Positions 17,165 to 26,170 of a stretch of 64,000 nt of DNA are shown in pieces; the stretch's first letter is position 1; each line of letters starts with the position of its first letter. Position numbers and translations under genes: made by a program. The stretch lies in the NCBI RefSeq assembly GCF_000807675.2, contig NZ_CP019962.1:3755157-3819156 (forward strand). The letters are read 5' to 3'. The DNA comes from Eubacterium limosum. Lineage in GTDB: Bacteria; Bacillota; Clostridia; Eubacteriales; Eubacteriaceae. A model generated the notes under the pieces. It ran no database searches and had not been told where the DNA came from. It saw only the letters and a list, made by a program, of their open reading frames with translations.

Positions 17165-19035
17165 TTATTCCAATGAAAAAAGCAAAGCTCATTGCCCTGA
17201 AGGAAGATAAGGAAGCTCTTCTGCTTTCACTTCAGAGGTGCGGTGAGTTCATGGCTATTCCACCCGACGAAGAGACAGAACAAACCGCAAAAAATGAACA
17301 GATTGATTTAGACGTACAGCAGGCAGATGCCATGCTGCGGTTTATGCAGCGTTATCAGAAAAAGAAAAGCTTTTTCAGCGACCGCCCGGTATATGGTTAC
17401 GATGAGTTTATTAAGCGTAACGAAAAGGGCGAGGCTCTGGTTCAGGAAACCTCAGCGATCTCAGATAAGCTTTCAGCAGCACATTCTGAAATTATGACGT
17501 TGAAATCCGAGTGCTCCCAGCTGGAGCCATGGCTTTCGATGGATGTTCCCATCGAAGAGCTGAGACCAACGCAGTACACCAATTTTCATATTGGCTATCT
17601 GCCGCCTCTCGTCCATGAAGAAATCGTTGCCGCTGTGGCGGAACACAATGCTGAAATTCAGCTTTTCGGAAAAACCGCTGAAGGACAGGCAGCTCTGATT
17701 GTCTCCTTTATGGAGGACGATGCCGCTCTTTCAGACAGTATCAAGGTTCTTGGCTTTGTGGAGGCTTCCCTCCCGAGAGTAACAGGAACCGCGTCTGAAA
17801 TCAGCAAGAGCAATCAGGAAAAAATTGAGCTTCTGGAAAAGGATATTGAATCCTATGAAAAACAGATGGCTGAGCTGGCCGGGTCACAGCAGGAGCTTGA
17901 ACTCCTGAGTGAACAGTATAAAGCCGAGCAGGAACGCCAGTCTGTAAAGTTCATGGAAACGGTTGAAACGGTTTGTGTGGAAGGCTGGGTAAGAAATGAC
18001 CGGATGGAATCGGTTGAAAATGCCGTCAGCCAGGTAACAGACGTATATGATCTGGAATACAGTGACCCAGAGGAAGGCGAACAGCCCCCGACAGCACTGA
18101 AAAACAAAAAGTTCTGGAAGCCCTTTGAGTCAATTACAGATATGTACTCCCCACCAAAGCCGGGAACTATCGACCCTACACCAGTGTCCGCACCGTGGTT
18201 TTGGGTGATTTTCGGGATGATGATGGGGGACTTTGGCTACGGAGCGCTCATGGCCATTATCTTTGGACTCATGAAAAAGATCATGAAACCAAAGGGACAG
18301 TTTGGTATGCTGGTTACACTTTTGTTTTATTCCAGCATTACAACCATGATTTTTGGGATACTTTTCGGCAGTTATTTTGGCGAAACTTTTCATCCCATTC
18401 TCTTCTCGCCGCTGGATAACCCGGTAGCAATGCTGGTCTTTTCTCTGGTGATCGGGGTGCTCCATATCTTCTCAGGTATGGCCATCAAAATCACAGAGCA
18501 GGTCCGCGCCGGCCATGTGCTGGACGCGATCTTTGATCAGGTCAGCTGGATGCTGCTGATTGCTGGCGCAGGTTTGATCTTTCTAGAACAGACCAGAACC
18601 GTGGGAATGGTCCTCGCCATTGTGGGTGCGGTCATTATCCTCTTTACAGCAGGCCGTGAAAAGAAAAATATTGTGGGCAAGGCATTCGGCGGTATTATGG
18701 GCCTTTACGATGTCACCAGCTACCTGAGTGATATTTTGTCCTATGCCCGTATTCTTGCTTTAGGGCTGGCCACCGGCGTTATCGCCATGGTTATGAATAT
18801 TCTGGCCGGAATGGTGCAGATCAATGTGCTTGGGTTTATCTTGTCCCTTGTGATCTACTTTATCGGCCATGTTTTCAATATCACAATGAGCCTCCTGTCC
18901 GCTTATGTACACGACAGCCGTCTCCAGTATATTGAATTCTTTAATAAGTTTTATGATGGCGGTGGTTATAACTTCGAACCACTGGCAATTCAGACAAAAT
19001 CAATAGATGTCATTGACAATTCTAAAGAAGTTTAG
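17161..19035 (+). CDS. ntpI: V-type ATP synthase subunit I (a-type stator)
   Basis: A 624-residue stator subunit carrying the ion half-channels. Residues 1-330 are a soluble, coiled-coil-rich domain (for example EQTAKNEQIDLDVQQADAML), which joins the peripheral stalks. After PPTALKNKKFWKPFESITDMYSPPKPGTIDPTP come about seven membrane helices. Conserved points are FGMMMGDFGYGALM, SYLSDILSYARILALGLATGVIA (essential Arg about residue 533) and the final QYIEFFNKFYDGGGYNFEPL. The ATG overlaps the previous stop by 4 bases. Length is typical. Confidence 0.95.
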   Translation: MIIPMKKAKLIALKEDKEALLLSLQRCGEFMAIPPDEETEQTAKNEQIDLDVQQADAMLRFMQRYQKKKSFFSDRPVYGYDEFIKRNEKGEALVQETSAISDKLSAAHSEIMTLKSECSQLEPWLSMDVPIEELRPTQYTNFHIGYLPPLVHEEIVAAVAEHNAEIQLFGKTAEGQAALIVSFMEDDAALSDSIKVLGFVEASLPRVTGTASEISKSNQEKIELLEKDIESYEKQMAELAGSQQELELLSEQYKAEQERQSVKFMETVETVCVEGWVRNDRMESVENAVSQVTDVYDLEYSDPEEGEQPPTALKNKKFWKPFESITDMYSPPKPGTIDPTPVSAPWFWVIFGMMMGDFGYGALMAIIFGLMKKIMKPKGQFGMLVTLLFYSSITTMIFGILFGSYFGETFHPILFSPLDNPVAMLVFSLVIGVLHIFSGMAIKITEQVRAGHVLDAIFDQVSWMLLIAGAGLIFLEQTRTVGMVLAIVGAVIILFTAGREKKNIVGKAFGGIMGLYDVTSYLSDILSYARILALGLATGVIAMVMNILAGMVQINVLGFILSLVIYFIGHVFNITMSLLSAYVHDSRLQYIEFFNKFYDGGGYNFEPLAIQTKSIDVIDNSKEV

Positions 19036-19048
19036 GAGGAATGAAATC

Positions 19049-19522
19049 ATGTCTTTAGGTTTAGCATTAGCTATTTTTGGTGCAGCAATCGCTGCCGGTT
19101 TAGCAGGTATTGGTTCTGCCAAGGGTGTTCAGATTAGTGGTGAAGCCGCAGCAGGCGTTGTTGCGGAACGTCCGGAAATGTTCGGTAAAATGCTCGTACT
19201 CCAGGCACTGCCAGGCACACAGGGGATCTATGGATTCCTGACAGCGGTTCTTATCATGGTTCAGATCGGTATTTTAGGGGGCACCCCTCTTGATTTAAGT
19301 TTATATCAGGGAATGTCTTTCCTGGCTGCCGGTTTCCCAATCGGCATCGTTGGCTTACTCTCCGGGATTGCCCAGGGGAAAGCCGCTGCAGCGTCTATTC
19401 ATATGACCGCCAAGGATGAATCTGCTTTCGCAAAAGGGATCACCATTACCGCGATCGTAGAAACTTACGCGATCTTAGCCTTGCTCGTATCCATCCTGTT
19501 AATCTACAGCATCCAGTTATAA
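19049..19522 (+). CDS. ntpK: V-type ATP synthase subunit K (rotor ring, Na+-type signature)
   Basis: A 157-residue, four-helix proteolipid forming the membrane rotor. It is a duplicated hairpin: hairpin one holds ALPGTQGIYGF and hairpin two SGIAQGKAAAA and VETYAILALL. These correspond to the Enterococcus hirae NtpK sodium ligands (Leu-Thr-Gln on helix 2, Gln on helix 3, Glu on helix 4), and only the second hairpin has the ion-carrying Glu. I therefore infer Na+ coupling. The ATG at 19049 after TTTAGGAGG is chosen over the upstream in-frame start at 19007, which lies inside ntpI. Confidence 0.95.
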   Translation: MSLGLALAIFGAAIAAGLAGIGSAKGVQISGEAAAGVVAERPEMFGKMLVLQALPGTQGIYGFLTAVLIMVQIGILGGTPLDLSLYQGMSFLAAGFPIGIVGLLSGIAQGKAAAASIHMTAKDESAFAKGITITAIVETYAILALLVSILLIYSIQL

Positions 19523-19557
19523 GAACTGCAAAACACGTGAAAGTGAGGTGACAGCGT

Positions 19558-20163
19558 GTGAGTGCCGATAAAATTATTGAAAAAATCCTGGAAAAGGCCA
19601 ATGAAGATGTGGCTTTGATCGAACAGGAAACGGCAGAAAAGGTTCAGTCCTCTGTGGCCGCCATTGAGCGCCGTACAGAGCTGACATTGAACGCGCTAAA
19701 AAATAAAGAAAAGGCCGATGTGGAGGAAGTCCACCGCAGAAGCCAGCTGATGACCCGTTTGGATTCCAGAAAAAACATTCTGGCCGTCAAACGTAAGGTT
19801 ATTGATGAAGTTTTTGACAAAGCAAGAACAGCTCTCGACACCCTTGACGAAAGCCGCTACGAAGCGCTCGTGACAAAGATTGTCGTGAATGGCTCTGAAA
19901 CCGGAACCGAAAAACTGCAAGTCCCTGAAAAGGATATGAAGCGGTACAGGGACGGTCTGCTGAACAAGCTGAACGCCGCCCTTAAGGAAGCCGGAAAAAT
20001 TGGAGAGCTGACCCTTGACGAAACTCCGGCATCTTTTAAATCCGGTGTTATGCTCATCGGCGAAATGAGCGATGTCAACGGCTCCTTCGATGTTCTCATC
20101 GATGACGCCCGCGAAAAATATGAGCGAGAGGTTGCAGAAATGCTTTTTGAAGTGGAGGTGTAG
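19558..20163 (+). CDS. ntpE: V-type ATP synthase subunit E
   Basis: A 201-residue peripheral-stalk subunit. The N-terminal half is a long Glu/Lys-rich coiled coil (IIEKILEKANEDVALIEQETAEKV, up to about residue 85), and the C-terminal half is a mixed globular domain ending in FDVLIDDAREKYEREVAEMLFEVEV. It pairs with the H-type subunit at 16856 to hold the A3B3 head. GTG at 19558 is taken as start with GTGAGGTG upstream; another GTG two bases earlier is out of frame. It is 3 bases from the next gene. Confidence 0.92.
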   Translation: MSADKIIEKILEKANEDVALIEQETAEKVQSSVAAIERRTELTLNALKNKEKADVEEVHRRSQLMTRLDSRKNILAVKRKVIDEVFDKARTALDTLDESRYEALVTKIVVNGSETGTEKLQVPEKDMKRYRDGLLNKLNAALKEAGKIGELTLDETPASFKSGVMLIGEMSDVNGSFDVLIDDAREKYEREVAEMLFEVEV

Positions 20164-20166
20164 GCC

Positions 20167-21138
20167 ATGTCTGAAACCAGTTATCCCTATGCAATAGGGC
20201 GTATCAAGGTGCAGGAAGCAGGCCTTATCGACCGGACACGCTGGAACCGCCTCTGGGAGGCCGATGAAACCGAAGCGCTCAAGCTCCTGGATGAAATCGG
20301 CTATGGCGCAGAAGCCAAGGACCACAGCCAGCTCGATAACCTGATTGACGCAGAGCTGACCAAGACCCGGAACCTCATCAATGAGATCACCCCGGATAAA
20401 ACGGTAACGGATCTTCTGCTCATCCCAACAGATGTCCACAACATCAAAGCTATTTTAAAAGGACAGCTGCAGCGGGTCGAAGTCGAAAACCTTCTGCTTG
20501 AAGGCGGCGGCATTCCACTGGATATTCTTCAGAAAGCCCTGGAGCACGGTGATTACAGTCTTTTGCCGGAATGCTTCAGAGAGCCACTGAAGCGTCTTGA
20601 GGATATCACTGACCCAAGAGTCATCAGTGTGACCATTGATAACGCGGCTTATGCACAGATCTTAGAAACCTTATCACAGCAGAAGCATTCAAGTGAGCTG
20701 CTGAAAAAATATTACAAAGCAAAAATTGATTTTACCAATATTCTGACAGTGCTCAGAGCCAATGTTCTGGACTGGGGGACCTTCAAGGTAAAACCCCTGT
20801 TGATACCAGGCGGTGAAATCGAAGAAAAGGCACTGCTTGACGCAACGGATATTCCAAATGAACAGCTGGCAAAACAGCTGGGACACGGAGAACACAGTAT
20901 TCTGATCAAGTCTGTTCTTGAACGCTATGCACAGGATGGAAATTTGTCAGAAGTCGAACAGAAATTTGAAGATGCGGCTTTCAACATGATTCACGAACGA
21001 AGGAGTGATTCCTTCAGCATCGGCCCCATCGCGAATTACCTGTTCCAACGTCAGGCTGAAGGAAAGGCCCTTCGGGTCATGTTTGCGGGTAAACGCTCCG
21101 GTATTAAAATACCGCTCGCGGAACTCGGCGTTATTTAG
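20167..21138 (+). CDS. ntpC: V-type ATP synthase subunit C (d-type central stalk)
   Basis: A 323-residue all-helical, funnel-shaped subunit that caps the rotor ring and receives the central shaft. The sequence begins YPYAIGRIKVQEAGLIDRTRWNRLWEADE, typical of V-ATPase C/AC39-family proteins, and continues with NIKAILKGQL, DFTNILTVLRANVLDWG and a C-terminal PIANYLFQRQAEGKALRVMFAGKRSGI. These three-fold related helical repeats are a family trait. Spacing and overlap with neighbours fit one operon. Length is slightly shorter than the usual 330-350. Confidence 0.94.
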   Translation: MSETSYPYAIGRIKVQEAGLIDRTRWNRLWEADETEALKLLDEIGYGAEAKDHSQLDNLIDAELTKTRNLINEITPDKTVTDLLLIPTDVHNIKAILKGQLQRVEVENLLLEGGGIPLDILQKALEHGDYSLLPECFREPLKRLEDITDPRVISVTIDNAAYAQILETLSQQKHSSELLKKYYKAKIDFTNILTVLRANVLDWGTFKVKPLLIPGGEIEEKALLDATDIPNEQLAKQLGHGEHSILIKSVLERYAQDGNLSEVEQKFEDAAFNMIHERRSDSFSIGPIANYLFQRQAEGKALRVMFAGKRSGIKIPLAELGVI

Positions 21139-21147
21139 GAGGAAATC

Positions 21148-21465
21148 ATGAGTGAACAAGCTAAATTAGCCGTTATCGGCGATCAGGATTCCATCATGGT
21201 CTTTCAGGCGCTCGGGGTTCGCACCGTTTATGCCAATGCAGCAAAGGATATCGAAAAAGCCATCCACGCGCTGGCCAAAGAAGAAACGGCTGTCATTTAC
21301 ATTACCGAACAGGCCGCTGCCCTGGTGCCGGAAGCCATCGAAAAGTATAAAACAGAGCCCTTTCCAGCTATCATCCCAATTCCAAACCGTTTTGGAACCA
21401 ACGGATTAGGCATGAAGGGGATTCAGGATAACATTGAAAAAGCCATTGGCGCAGATATTTTATAA
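21148..21465 (+). CDS. ntpG: V-type ATP synthase subunit F
   Basis: A 105-residue central-stalk subunit (F in the general scheme, NtpG in Enterococcus). It shows the alpha/beta start KLAVIGDQDSIMVFQALGVRTVYANAAKDIEKAIHALA and the C-terminal helix-forming IPNRFGTNGLGMKGIQDNIEKAIGADIL. It binds subunit D and modulates ATPase activity. The ATG follows TTAGGAGGAAATC. Its place between C and A is the standard order in bacterial and archaeal V/A-type operons. Confidence 0.94.
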   Translation: MSEQAKLAVIGDQDSIMVFQALGVRTVYANAAKDIEKAIHALAKEETAVIYITEQAAALVPEAIEKYKTEPFPAIIPIPNRFGTNGLGMKGIQDNIEKAIGADIL

Positions 21466-21490
21466 ACTATAGAAAGGGGTGGATAGAACG

Positions 21491-23296
21491 ATGATTCAGC
21501 CCAATGAACAATCAACCATGAAGCAAGTAGGGACAATTGTCAAGGTTGCCGGTCCGCTGATTGTAGCAACCGGACTAGCCGATGTTCAGATGTTTGACGT
21601 TGTCCGAGTCAGTGAAAAACGACTCATTGGTGAAGTAATTGAATTAAGAGGTGACAGAGCCTCTATCCAGGTATATGAAGAAACCGCCGGCCTAGGCCCA
21701 GGCGAACCCGTATATGTGACAGGTGAACCCCTGTCCGTTGATTTGGCCCCTGGCCTGATTGAAAGTATTTTTGACGGTATCCAGAGACCGCTGACCACCA
21801 TTTACAACGAATCCGGAGACCGTATCAGCAGAGGGATTGATGTTCCCAAGCTTGACCGCGAAAAGAAATGGCCCTTTGTACCGGCCTGCCAGAAAGGCGA
21901 TGTGCTAAAACCCGGCGATGTGATCGGTACTGTACAGGAAACACCGGCAGTGCTTCAGAAAATCATGATGCCGCCAAAACTGGAAGGAACCGTTGATTGG
22001 GTTTTCGACGGTGAAGCCAATATTGTCGAACCCATTGCCAGAATTAAGAAAAAGGACGGAGAGATCGTGGAAGTGCCCATGCTCAGAAGCTGGCCAGTGC
22101 GACGCGGCCGTCCCTATACAGAAAAAATCGCACCCGATGAACCCATGGTCACCGGCCAACGCGTCATTGACACGCTGTTCCCGATCGCCAAGGGCGGTAT
22201 CGCCGCTATTCCAGGACCGTTCGGTTCCGGTAAAACCGTTGTACAGCATCAGCTGGCAAAATGGGCCGATGCCGACATCATTGTCTACATTGGCTGTGGC
22301 GAACGTGGTAATGAAATGACCGATGTTCTGATGGAATTCCCGGAACTGCATGACCCGCGTACCGGCCTGTCCCTGATGAAGCGTACCGTTCTTATCGCAA
22401 ATACCTCAGATATGCCCGTAGCCGCCCGTGAAGCATCCATCTATACCGGTATCACAATCGCGGAATACTTCCGTGATATGGGCTATAAAGTGGCAATTAT
22501 GGCCGACTCCACATCACGCTGGGCCGAGGCGCTGCGTGAAATGTCCGGCCGTCTTGAAGAAATGCCTGGTGAAGAAGGCTACCCGGCCTATCTTTCCTCC
22601 AGATTGGCAGAATTCTACGAACGTGCAGGCTTTGTCAAATGCCTTGGCTCAGAAGATCGTTATGGCGCTATTTCCGCCATAGGGGCCGTATCACCTCCGG
22701 GTGGTGACATCTCCGAACCCGTATCCCAGGCAACCCTGCGTATCGTTAAGGTATTCTGGAGCCTGAACGCCAACTTGGCGTACAAACGTCACTTCCCAGC
22801 CATTGACTGGCTGCAGAGCTACTCGCTGTACAGTGACAAAATGAATGTTTATTTTGACAAATCAGTTGAGACCGACTGGTCTGTTCATGTTCGCCAGACC
22901 ATGCAGATCCTTCAGGAAGAAGCTGAGCTGGATGAAATTGTCCGTCTCGTCGGGGTAGACGCCCTGGGCTTTAAGGACCGCCTGACACTGGAGTGCGCTC
23001 AGTCGATCCGTGAGGATTACCTGCACCAGTCTGCTTTTGACGATATTGATACCTATTCTTCTCTTGAAAAACAATACGCCATGCTGAGTATGATTCTGGC
23101 CTGGTACGAAAAAGGCGTTGCCGCCCTTGAATTGAACGTACCTTTTGCTAAAATCATTACCATGGATATCCGAGAAAAAATTGCCCGTATGAAATACGTA
23201 CCGGAAGACCAGAAGGAAGAACGCTTCCCGGCCATTGCCGCCGAAATGGAAGCAGAATTCTTAGCACTGATGGAAGGAAGTGGTGACGATGAATAA
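21491..23296 (+). CDS. ntpA: V-type ATP synthase catalytic subunit A
   Basis: Catalytic nucleotide-binding subunit of 601 residues. The P-loop [13 protein letters not shown] is at about residues 240-252, and the catalytic Glu is in [13 protein letters not shown]. The A-type bulge region (about 120-200) sets it apart from subunit [30 protein letters not shown] is the family segment around the adenine pocket. The GTG at 21479 is in frame, but the ATG at 21491 has AAAGGGGTGG at proper distance and is preferred. The stop overlaps the start of ntpB by 8 bases. Confidence 0.97.
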   Translation: MIQPNEQSTMKQVGTIVKVAGPLIVATGLADVQMFDVVRVSEKRLIGEVIELRGDRASIQVYEETAGLGPGEPVYVTGEPLSVDLAPGLIESIFDGIQRPLTTIYNESGDRISRGIDVPKLDREKKWPFVPACQKGDVLKPGDVIGTVQETPAVLQKIMMPPKLEGTVDWVFDGEANIVEPIARIKKKDGEIVEVPMLRSWPVRRGRPYTEKIAPDEPMVTGQRVIDTLFPIAKGGIAAIPGPFGSGKTVVQHQLAKWADADIIVYIGCGERGNEMTDVLMEFPELHDPRTGLSLMKRTVLIANTSDMPVAAREASIYTGITIAEYFRDMGYKVAIMADSTSRWAEALREMSGRLEEMPGEEGYPAYLSSRLAEFYERAGFVKCLGSEDRYGAISAIGAVSPPGGDISEPVSQATLRIVKVFWSLNANLAYKRHFPAIDWLQSYSLYSDKMNVYFDKSVETDWSVHVRQTMQILQEEAELDEIVRLVGVDALGFKDRLTLECAQSIREDYLHQSAFDDIDTYSSLEKQYAMLSMILAWYEKGVAALELNVPFAKIITMDIREKIARMKYVPEDQKEERFPAIAAEMEAEFLALMEGSGDDE

Positions 23297-24698
23297 AGAG
23301 TACAAAACCATTAGTGAAGTCGTCGGCCCATTGATGCTGGTCGACCATGTAGAAGGTGTAAAATACGACGAGCTGGTCGAAATCGAGCAGGCCGACGGTG
23401 AAAAACGTCTTGGTAAAGTTCTCGAGGTCAATGGCGATAAAGCAATGGTACAGCTCTATGAAAGCTCCCAGGGCCTGCGAATCTCAAACTCCAAAGTACG
23501 TTTCCAGGGCCACGGCATCGAGCTCGGCGTGAGCAAGGATATGCTCGGCCGTGTATTTGACGGTATGGGACGCCCAACCGACGGCGGCCCGGAAATTATT
23601 CCGGAAAAGAAACTGGACATCAACGGTTCACCGATGAACCCAGTTGCCCGCGATTACCCTGCTGAATTTATTCAGACAGGCGTTTCTGCCATCGATGGTC
23701 TGAACACTCTGGTTCGTGGACAAAAACTGCCGGTATTCTCCGGCTCTGGTCTGCCGCACGCGCAGCTGGCGGCACAGATTGCCCGCCAGGCCCGCGTTCT
23801 CGACAACGACGAAGGTTTTGCCGTTGTCTTTGCCGCCATCGGGATCACCTTTGAAGAAGCAGACTTCTTCGTCAAGGATTTCCGCCGTACAGGCGCTATC
23901 GAACGTGCAGTGCTGTTTATGAACTACGCCAACGACCCGGCTGTCGAACGTATTTCCACACCACGTATGGCAATCACCTGTGCCGAGTATCTGGCCTATG
24001 AGCTGGATATGCAGGTGCTGGTCATCCTGACCGATATCACCAACTACGCCGAGGCACTGCGTGAAGTCTCCGCAGCCCGAAAGGAAGTCCCAGGCCGCCG
24101 TGGCTATCCTGGCTACCTGTATACCGACCTCGCGACCCTGTATGAACGTGCCGGCCGTATGCGAGGTAAAAAAGGCTCCATCACCCAGATTCCAATCCTC
24201 TCCATGCCTGAAGATGATAAAACTCACCCAATTCCCGACTTAACCGGGTACATCACCGAAGGCCAGATTATCTTATCCAGAGATCTGTACAGAAGAGGGA
24301 TTGAGCCTCCGATCGATGTATTGCCATCGCTCAGCCGTCTTAAAGATAAGGGAATCGGGGAAGGCAAGACCCGTAAAGATCACGCTGATACCATGAACCA
24401 GCTGTTCTCAGCCTATGCCCGTGGGAAGGACGCCAAGGAACTGGCTGTTATCCTGGGGGACGCAGCGCTGTCTGATGTCGATAAAATCTACGCGCGCTTT
24501 GCAACAGAATTTGAGGAACGCTATGTATCCCAGGGCTTTGAGACCAACCGGACCATCGAAGAAACCCTGACCATTGGCTGGGAGCTTTTATCCATCCTGC
24601 CGCGTACAGAGCTCAAACGTATTAAGGACGAATATATTGATGAATACATTCCCTCTCCGCTAAGTGAAGACAATGATATCATAGACGAGGAGGAATAA
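23289..24698 (+). CDS. ntpB: V-type ATP synthase subunit B
   Basis: Regulatory/non-catalytic hexamer subunit of 469 residues. It has the expected replacement of the P-loop ([21 protein letters not shown] at about residues 153-173), so ATP is bound only at the A-B interface. The Arg finger region lies in [36 protein letters not shown]. The C-terminus ends in a run of Asp and Glu. The start ATG lies inside the last codons of ntpA, giving coupled translation and 1:1 stoichiometry. The in-frame GTGs at 23280 and 23283 are less likely. Confidence 0.97.
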   Translation: MNKEYKTISEVVGPLMLVDHVEGVKYDELVEIEQADGEKRLGKVLEVNGDKAMVQLYESSQGLRISNSKVRFQGHGIELGVSKDMLGRVFDGMGRPTDGGPEIIPEKKLDINGSPMNPVARDYPAEFIQTGVSAIDGLNTLVRGQKLPVFSGSGLPHAQLAAQIARQARVLDNDEGFAVVFAAIGITFEEADFFVKDFRRTGAIERAVLFMNYANDPAVERISTPRMAITCAEYLAYELDMQVLVILTDITNYAEALREVSAARKEVPGRRGYPGYLYTDLATLYERAGRMRGKKGSITQIPILSMPEDDKTHPIPDLTGYITEGQIILSRDLYRRGIEPPIDVLPSLSRLKDKGIGEGKTRKDHADTMNQLFSAYARGKDAKELAVILGDAALSDVDKIYARFATEFEERYVSQGFETNRTIEETLTIGWELLSILPRTELKRIKDEYIDEYIPSPLSEDNDIIDEEE

Positions 24699-24701
24699 GC
24701 C

Positions 24702-25337
24702 ATGGCTATTCGTGTAAATCCTACCCGGATGGAGCTGACCCGTCTCAAGAAAAGGCTTAAAACAGCCACAAGAGGCCATAAGCTCTTAAAGGATAAACGG
24801 GACGAAATGGTAAGGCGTTTTATGGGATATATCCGCAGAAATAAAGAACTCCGGGAAGAAATTGAAGAGCAGCTGGGTGCTGCCATGGGACGTTTTGCCA
24901 TTGCCGGCGCCAGAATGGGCGAGGCAGCGGTAACCGAGGCGCTTTTGTGTCCGGCCCGTGAAGCGACCATAGAGCTTGGAAAACAAAACATCATGAATGT
25001 CGATGTGCCGACCATCAAGTACACAGCCATTGAAGGCGGTACAGATCTGCCGTACGGCTTTGCCTTTACATCAGGCGAGCTGGACGGCGCGGTACTGGAC
25101 ATGGCAGCTCTTTTACCGCTGCTCATCGAGCTGGCAGAGGTTGAAAAAACCTGTAACATGCTGGCTGATGAAATCGAAAAGACAAGACGCCGTGTCAACG
25201 CACTGGAACACGTCATGATTCCGGAAATGCTGGAAACCATCAAGTACATTACCATGAAGCTGGAAGATAACGAGCGTGGAAACATTACCCGTTTGATGAA
25301 GGTTAAGGAAATGATGGTATCGGAAAATCAAAATTAA
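24702..25337 (+). CDS. ntpD: V-type ATP synthase subunit D (central shaft)
   Basis: A 211-residue rotor shaft made of two long antiparallel helices. The N-terminal helix starts VNPTRMELTRLKKRLKTATRGHKLLKDKRDEMVRRF, the strict family signature. The C-terminal helix is EVEKTCNMLADEIEKTRRRVNALEHVMIPEMLETIKYITMKLEDNERGNITRLMKVKE. It turns inside the A3B3 head and couples it to the K ring through C and F. It is the last gene of the operon, 3 bases after ntpB, and is followed by a terminator. Confidence 0.96.
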   Translation: MAIRVNPTRMELTRLKKRLKTATRGHKLLKDKRDEMVRRFMGYIRRNKELREEIEEQLGAAMGRFAIAGARMGEAAVTEALLCPAREATIELGKQNIMNVDVPTIKYTAIEGGTDLPYGFAFTSGELDGAVLDMAALLPLLIELAEVEKTCNMLADEIEKTRRRVNALEHVMIPEMLETIKYITMKLEDNERGNITRLMKVKEMMVSENQN

Positions 25338-25371
25338 TACGTTTCGTGATTAATTTCAACAAATACAAAGG

Positions 25372-25408
25372 CAGTCATTGCATAACGCTATGCAGTGACT
25401 GTTTTTTT
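25372..25408 (+). terminator. Terminator of the V-ATPase operon
   Basis: A perfect 13-bp stem CAGTCATTGCATA/TATGCAGTGACTG with a 4-base loop and a seven-T run. Confidence 0.9.
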
Positions 25409-25427
25409 CATTTTACAGACATGGTAA

Positions 25428-25451
25428 GCACAGCACAATTTTGCGCTGTGC
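25428..25451. repeat. GCACGGC hairpin family, copy 3
   Basis: Arms GCACAGCACA and TGCGCTGTGC around ATTT; reads GCACAGCGCA-AAAT-TGTGCTGTGC on the minus strand. Both strands keep compensated pairs. It sits just behind the V-ATPase terminator, where a second terminator is not needed. Confidence 0.7.
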
Positions 25452-25507
25452 CCTTTAAAAAACAAAAACATAAAATGTAAAATTAACACAATTCTGGTAG
25501 AAATCGC

Positions 25508-25537
25508 TTTACAAACAACAAATAATTAGTGTATAAT
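25508..25537 (+). promoter_or_regulatory. Promoter of the zinc-ribbon microprotein
   Basis: TTTACA (25508-25513), 18-base spacer, TATAAT (25532-25537). The predicted start near 25544 leaves a leader of about 118 bases. Confidence 0.65.
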
Positions 25538-25599
25538 AAACCCATAGTATAGTAATGATTACATTGATTTCAAATGGTTACCATGTCCTGAAACATCTA

Positions 25600-25649
25600 C
25601 TCCATTTAAAAACTGAATCAGACCCTGTACAAGAAATTTTAAATGGAGG
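25600..25649 (+). promoter_or_regulatory. Leader hairpin that hides the ribosome binding site
   Basis: A perfect 12-bp stem, CTCCATTTAAAA (25600-25611) with TTTTAAATGGAG (25637-25648), 25-base loop. The 3' arm contains most of the GGAGG (25645-25649) of the 25662 gene. The A-T-rich stem should melt easily, so a thermosensor or ligand/protein-opened switch is possible. Confidence 0.6.
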
Positions 25650-25661
25650 TAACTAGACACA

Positions 25662-25829
25662 ATGGAAGATAAAACTTTAGTTTGTCAGGATTGTGGTGCT
25701 GAATTTGTATTCACTGTTGGTGAACAGGAATTTTACAAAGAAAAAGGCTTCGATAACGAACCTAAAAGATGTAAAGAATGCAGATCTAAAAGAAAACAGT
25801 CTACCAGAAGACCAAGAAATGAATTCTAG
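25662..25829 (+). CDS. Zinc-ribbon microprotein (zf-trcl type)
   Basis: A 55-residue protein with two zinc knuckles, CQDCGAEF (Cys 9 and 12) and CKECRSKRK (Cys 37 and 40), joined by VFTVGEQEFYKEKGFDNEPKR. A very basic tail, KQSTRRPRNEF, follows. The pattern matches the small probable zinc-ribbon family (PF13451) common in Clostridia and often highly expressed; its role is unknown, though nucleic-acid or ribosome binding is plausible from charge. It has its own promoter, a masked ribosome site and a terminator, so it is an independent, regulated unit. Confidence 0.9.
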   Translation: MEDKTLVCQDCGAEFVFTVGEQEFYKEKGFDNEPKRCKECRSKRKQSTRRPRNEF

Positions 25830-25850
25830 GACTGTCCCAAATGGAATTTA

Positions 25851-25873
25851 AAGATCCCTCCGGGGATCTTTTT
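25851..25873 (+). terminator. Terminator of the microprotein gene
   Basis: AAGATCCC/GGGATCTT around TCCG, then TTTTTT. Confidence 0.9.
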
Positions 25874-25908
25874 TAATGAAAAATATCGTTAAGGATGACA
25901 TACTGTTT

Positions 25909-26157
25909 ATGGACAAACACTACGTGTATATATTAAAATGTAAAGATAACAGCTTGTATACGGGTTGGACAACCGACATCGAAAAGCGCCTGAAAGCCCA
26001 CAACAGCGGCAAAGGTGCCAAGTATACTAAAAGCCGTAAACCGGTTGAGCTGGTATACAAAGAGGAATTTGACAATAAAAGCGACGCGCTGCGGCGTGAA
26101 GCCGCGATCAAAAGCCTCACCCGTAAACAAAAACTGGCGCTCATTAATAAACATTAG
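25909..26157 (+). CDS. GIY-YIG nuclease superfamily protein (UPF0213 type)
   Basis: An 82-residue single GIY-YIG domain. Strand one is YVYILKCKDNSLYTGWTTDIEKRLKAHNSGKGAKYTKSRKPVELVY, where VYI and YTG form the name-giving pair and Arg of RLKAHN is catalytic in nuclease relatives. Glu in LRREAAIKSLTRKQKLALI is the metal ligand. UPF0213 proteins (YhbQ-like) are associated with DNA damage or RNA binding, but the biology is unclear. The ATG at 25909 is chosen because the in-frame ATG at 25876 lies directly behind the terminator T-run without a ribosome site. Confidence 0.85.
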   Translation: MDKHYVYILKCKDNSLYTGWTTDIEKRLKAHNSGKGAKYTKSRKPVELVYKEEFDNKSDALRREAAIKSLTRKQKLALINKH

Positions 26158-26170
26158 AGAGGTACGTAGA

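Noticed and set aside
23628-24227. A 199-codon open frame on the minus strand inside ntpB
   Set aside because: It is a shadow of the well-conserved ntpB gene, has no ribosome site and shows no family features.
24521-25285. A 254-codon minus-strand frame over ntpB/ntpD
   Set aside because: Ser-rich translation typical of a mirror frame opposite Glu/Arg-rich coiled-coil coding DNA.
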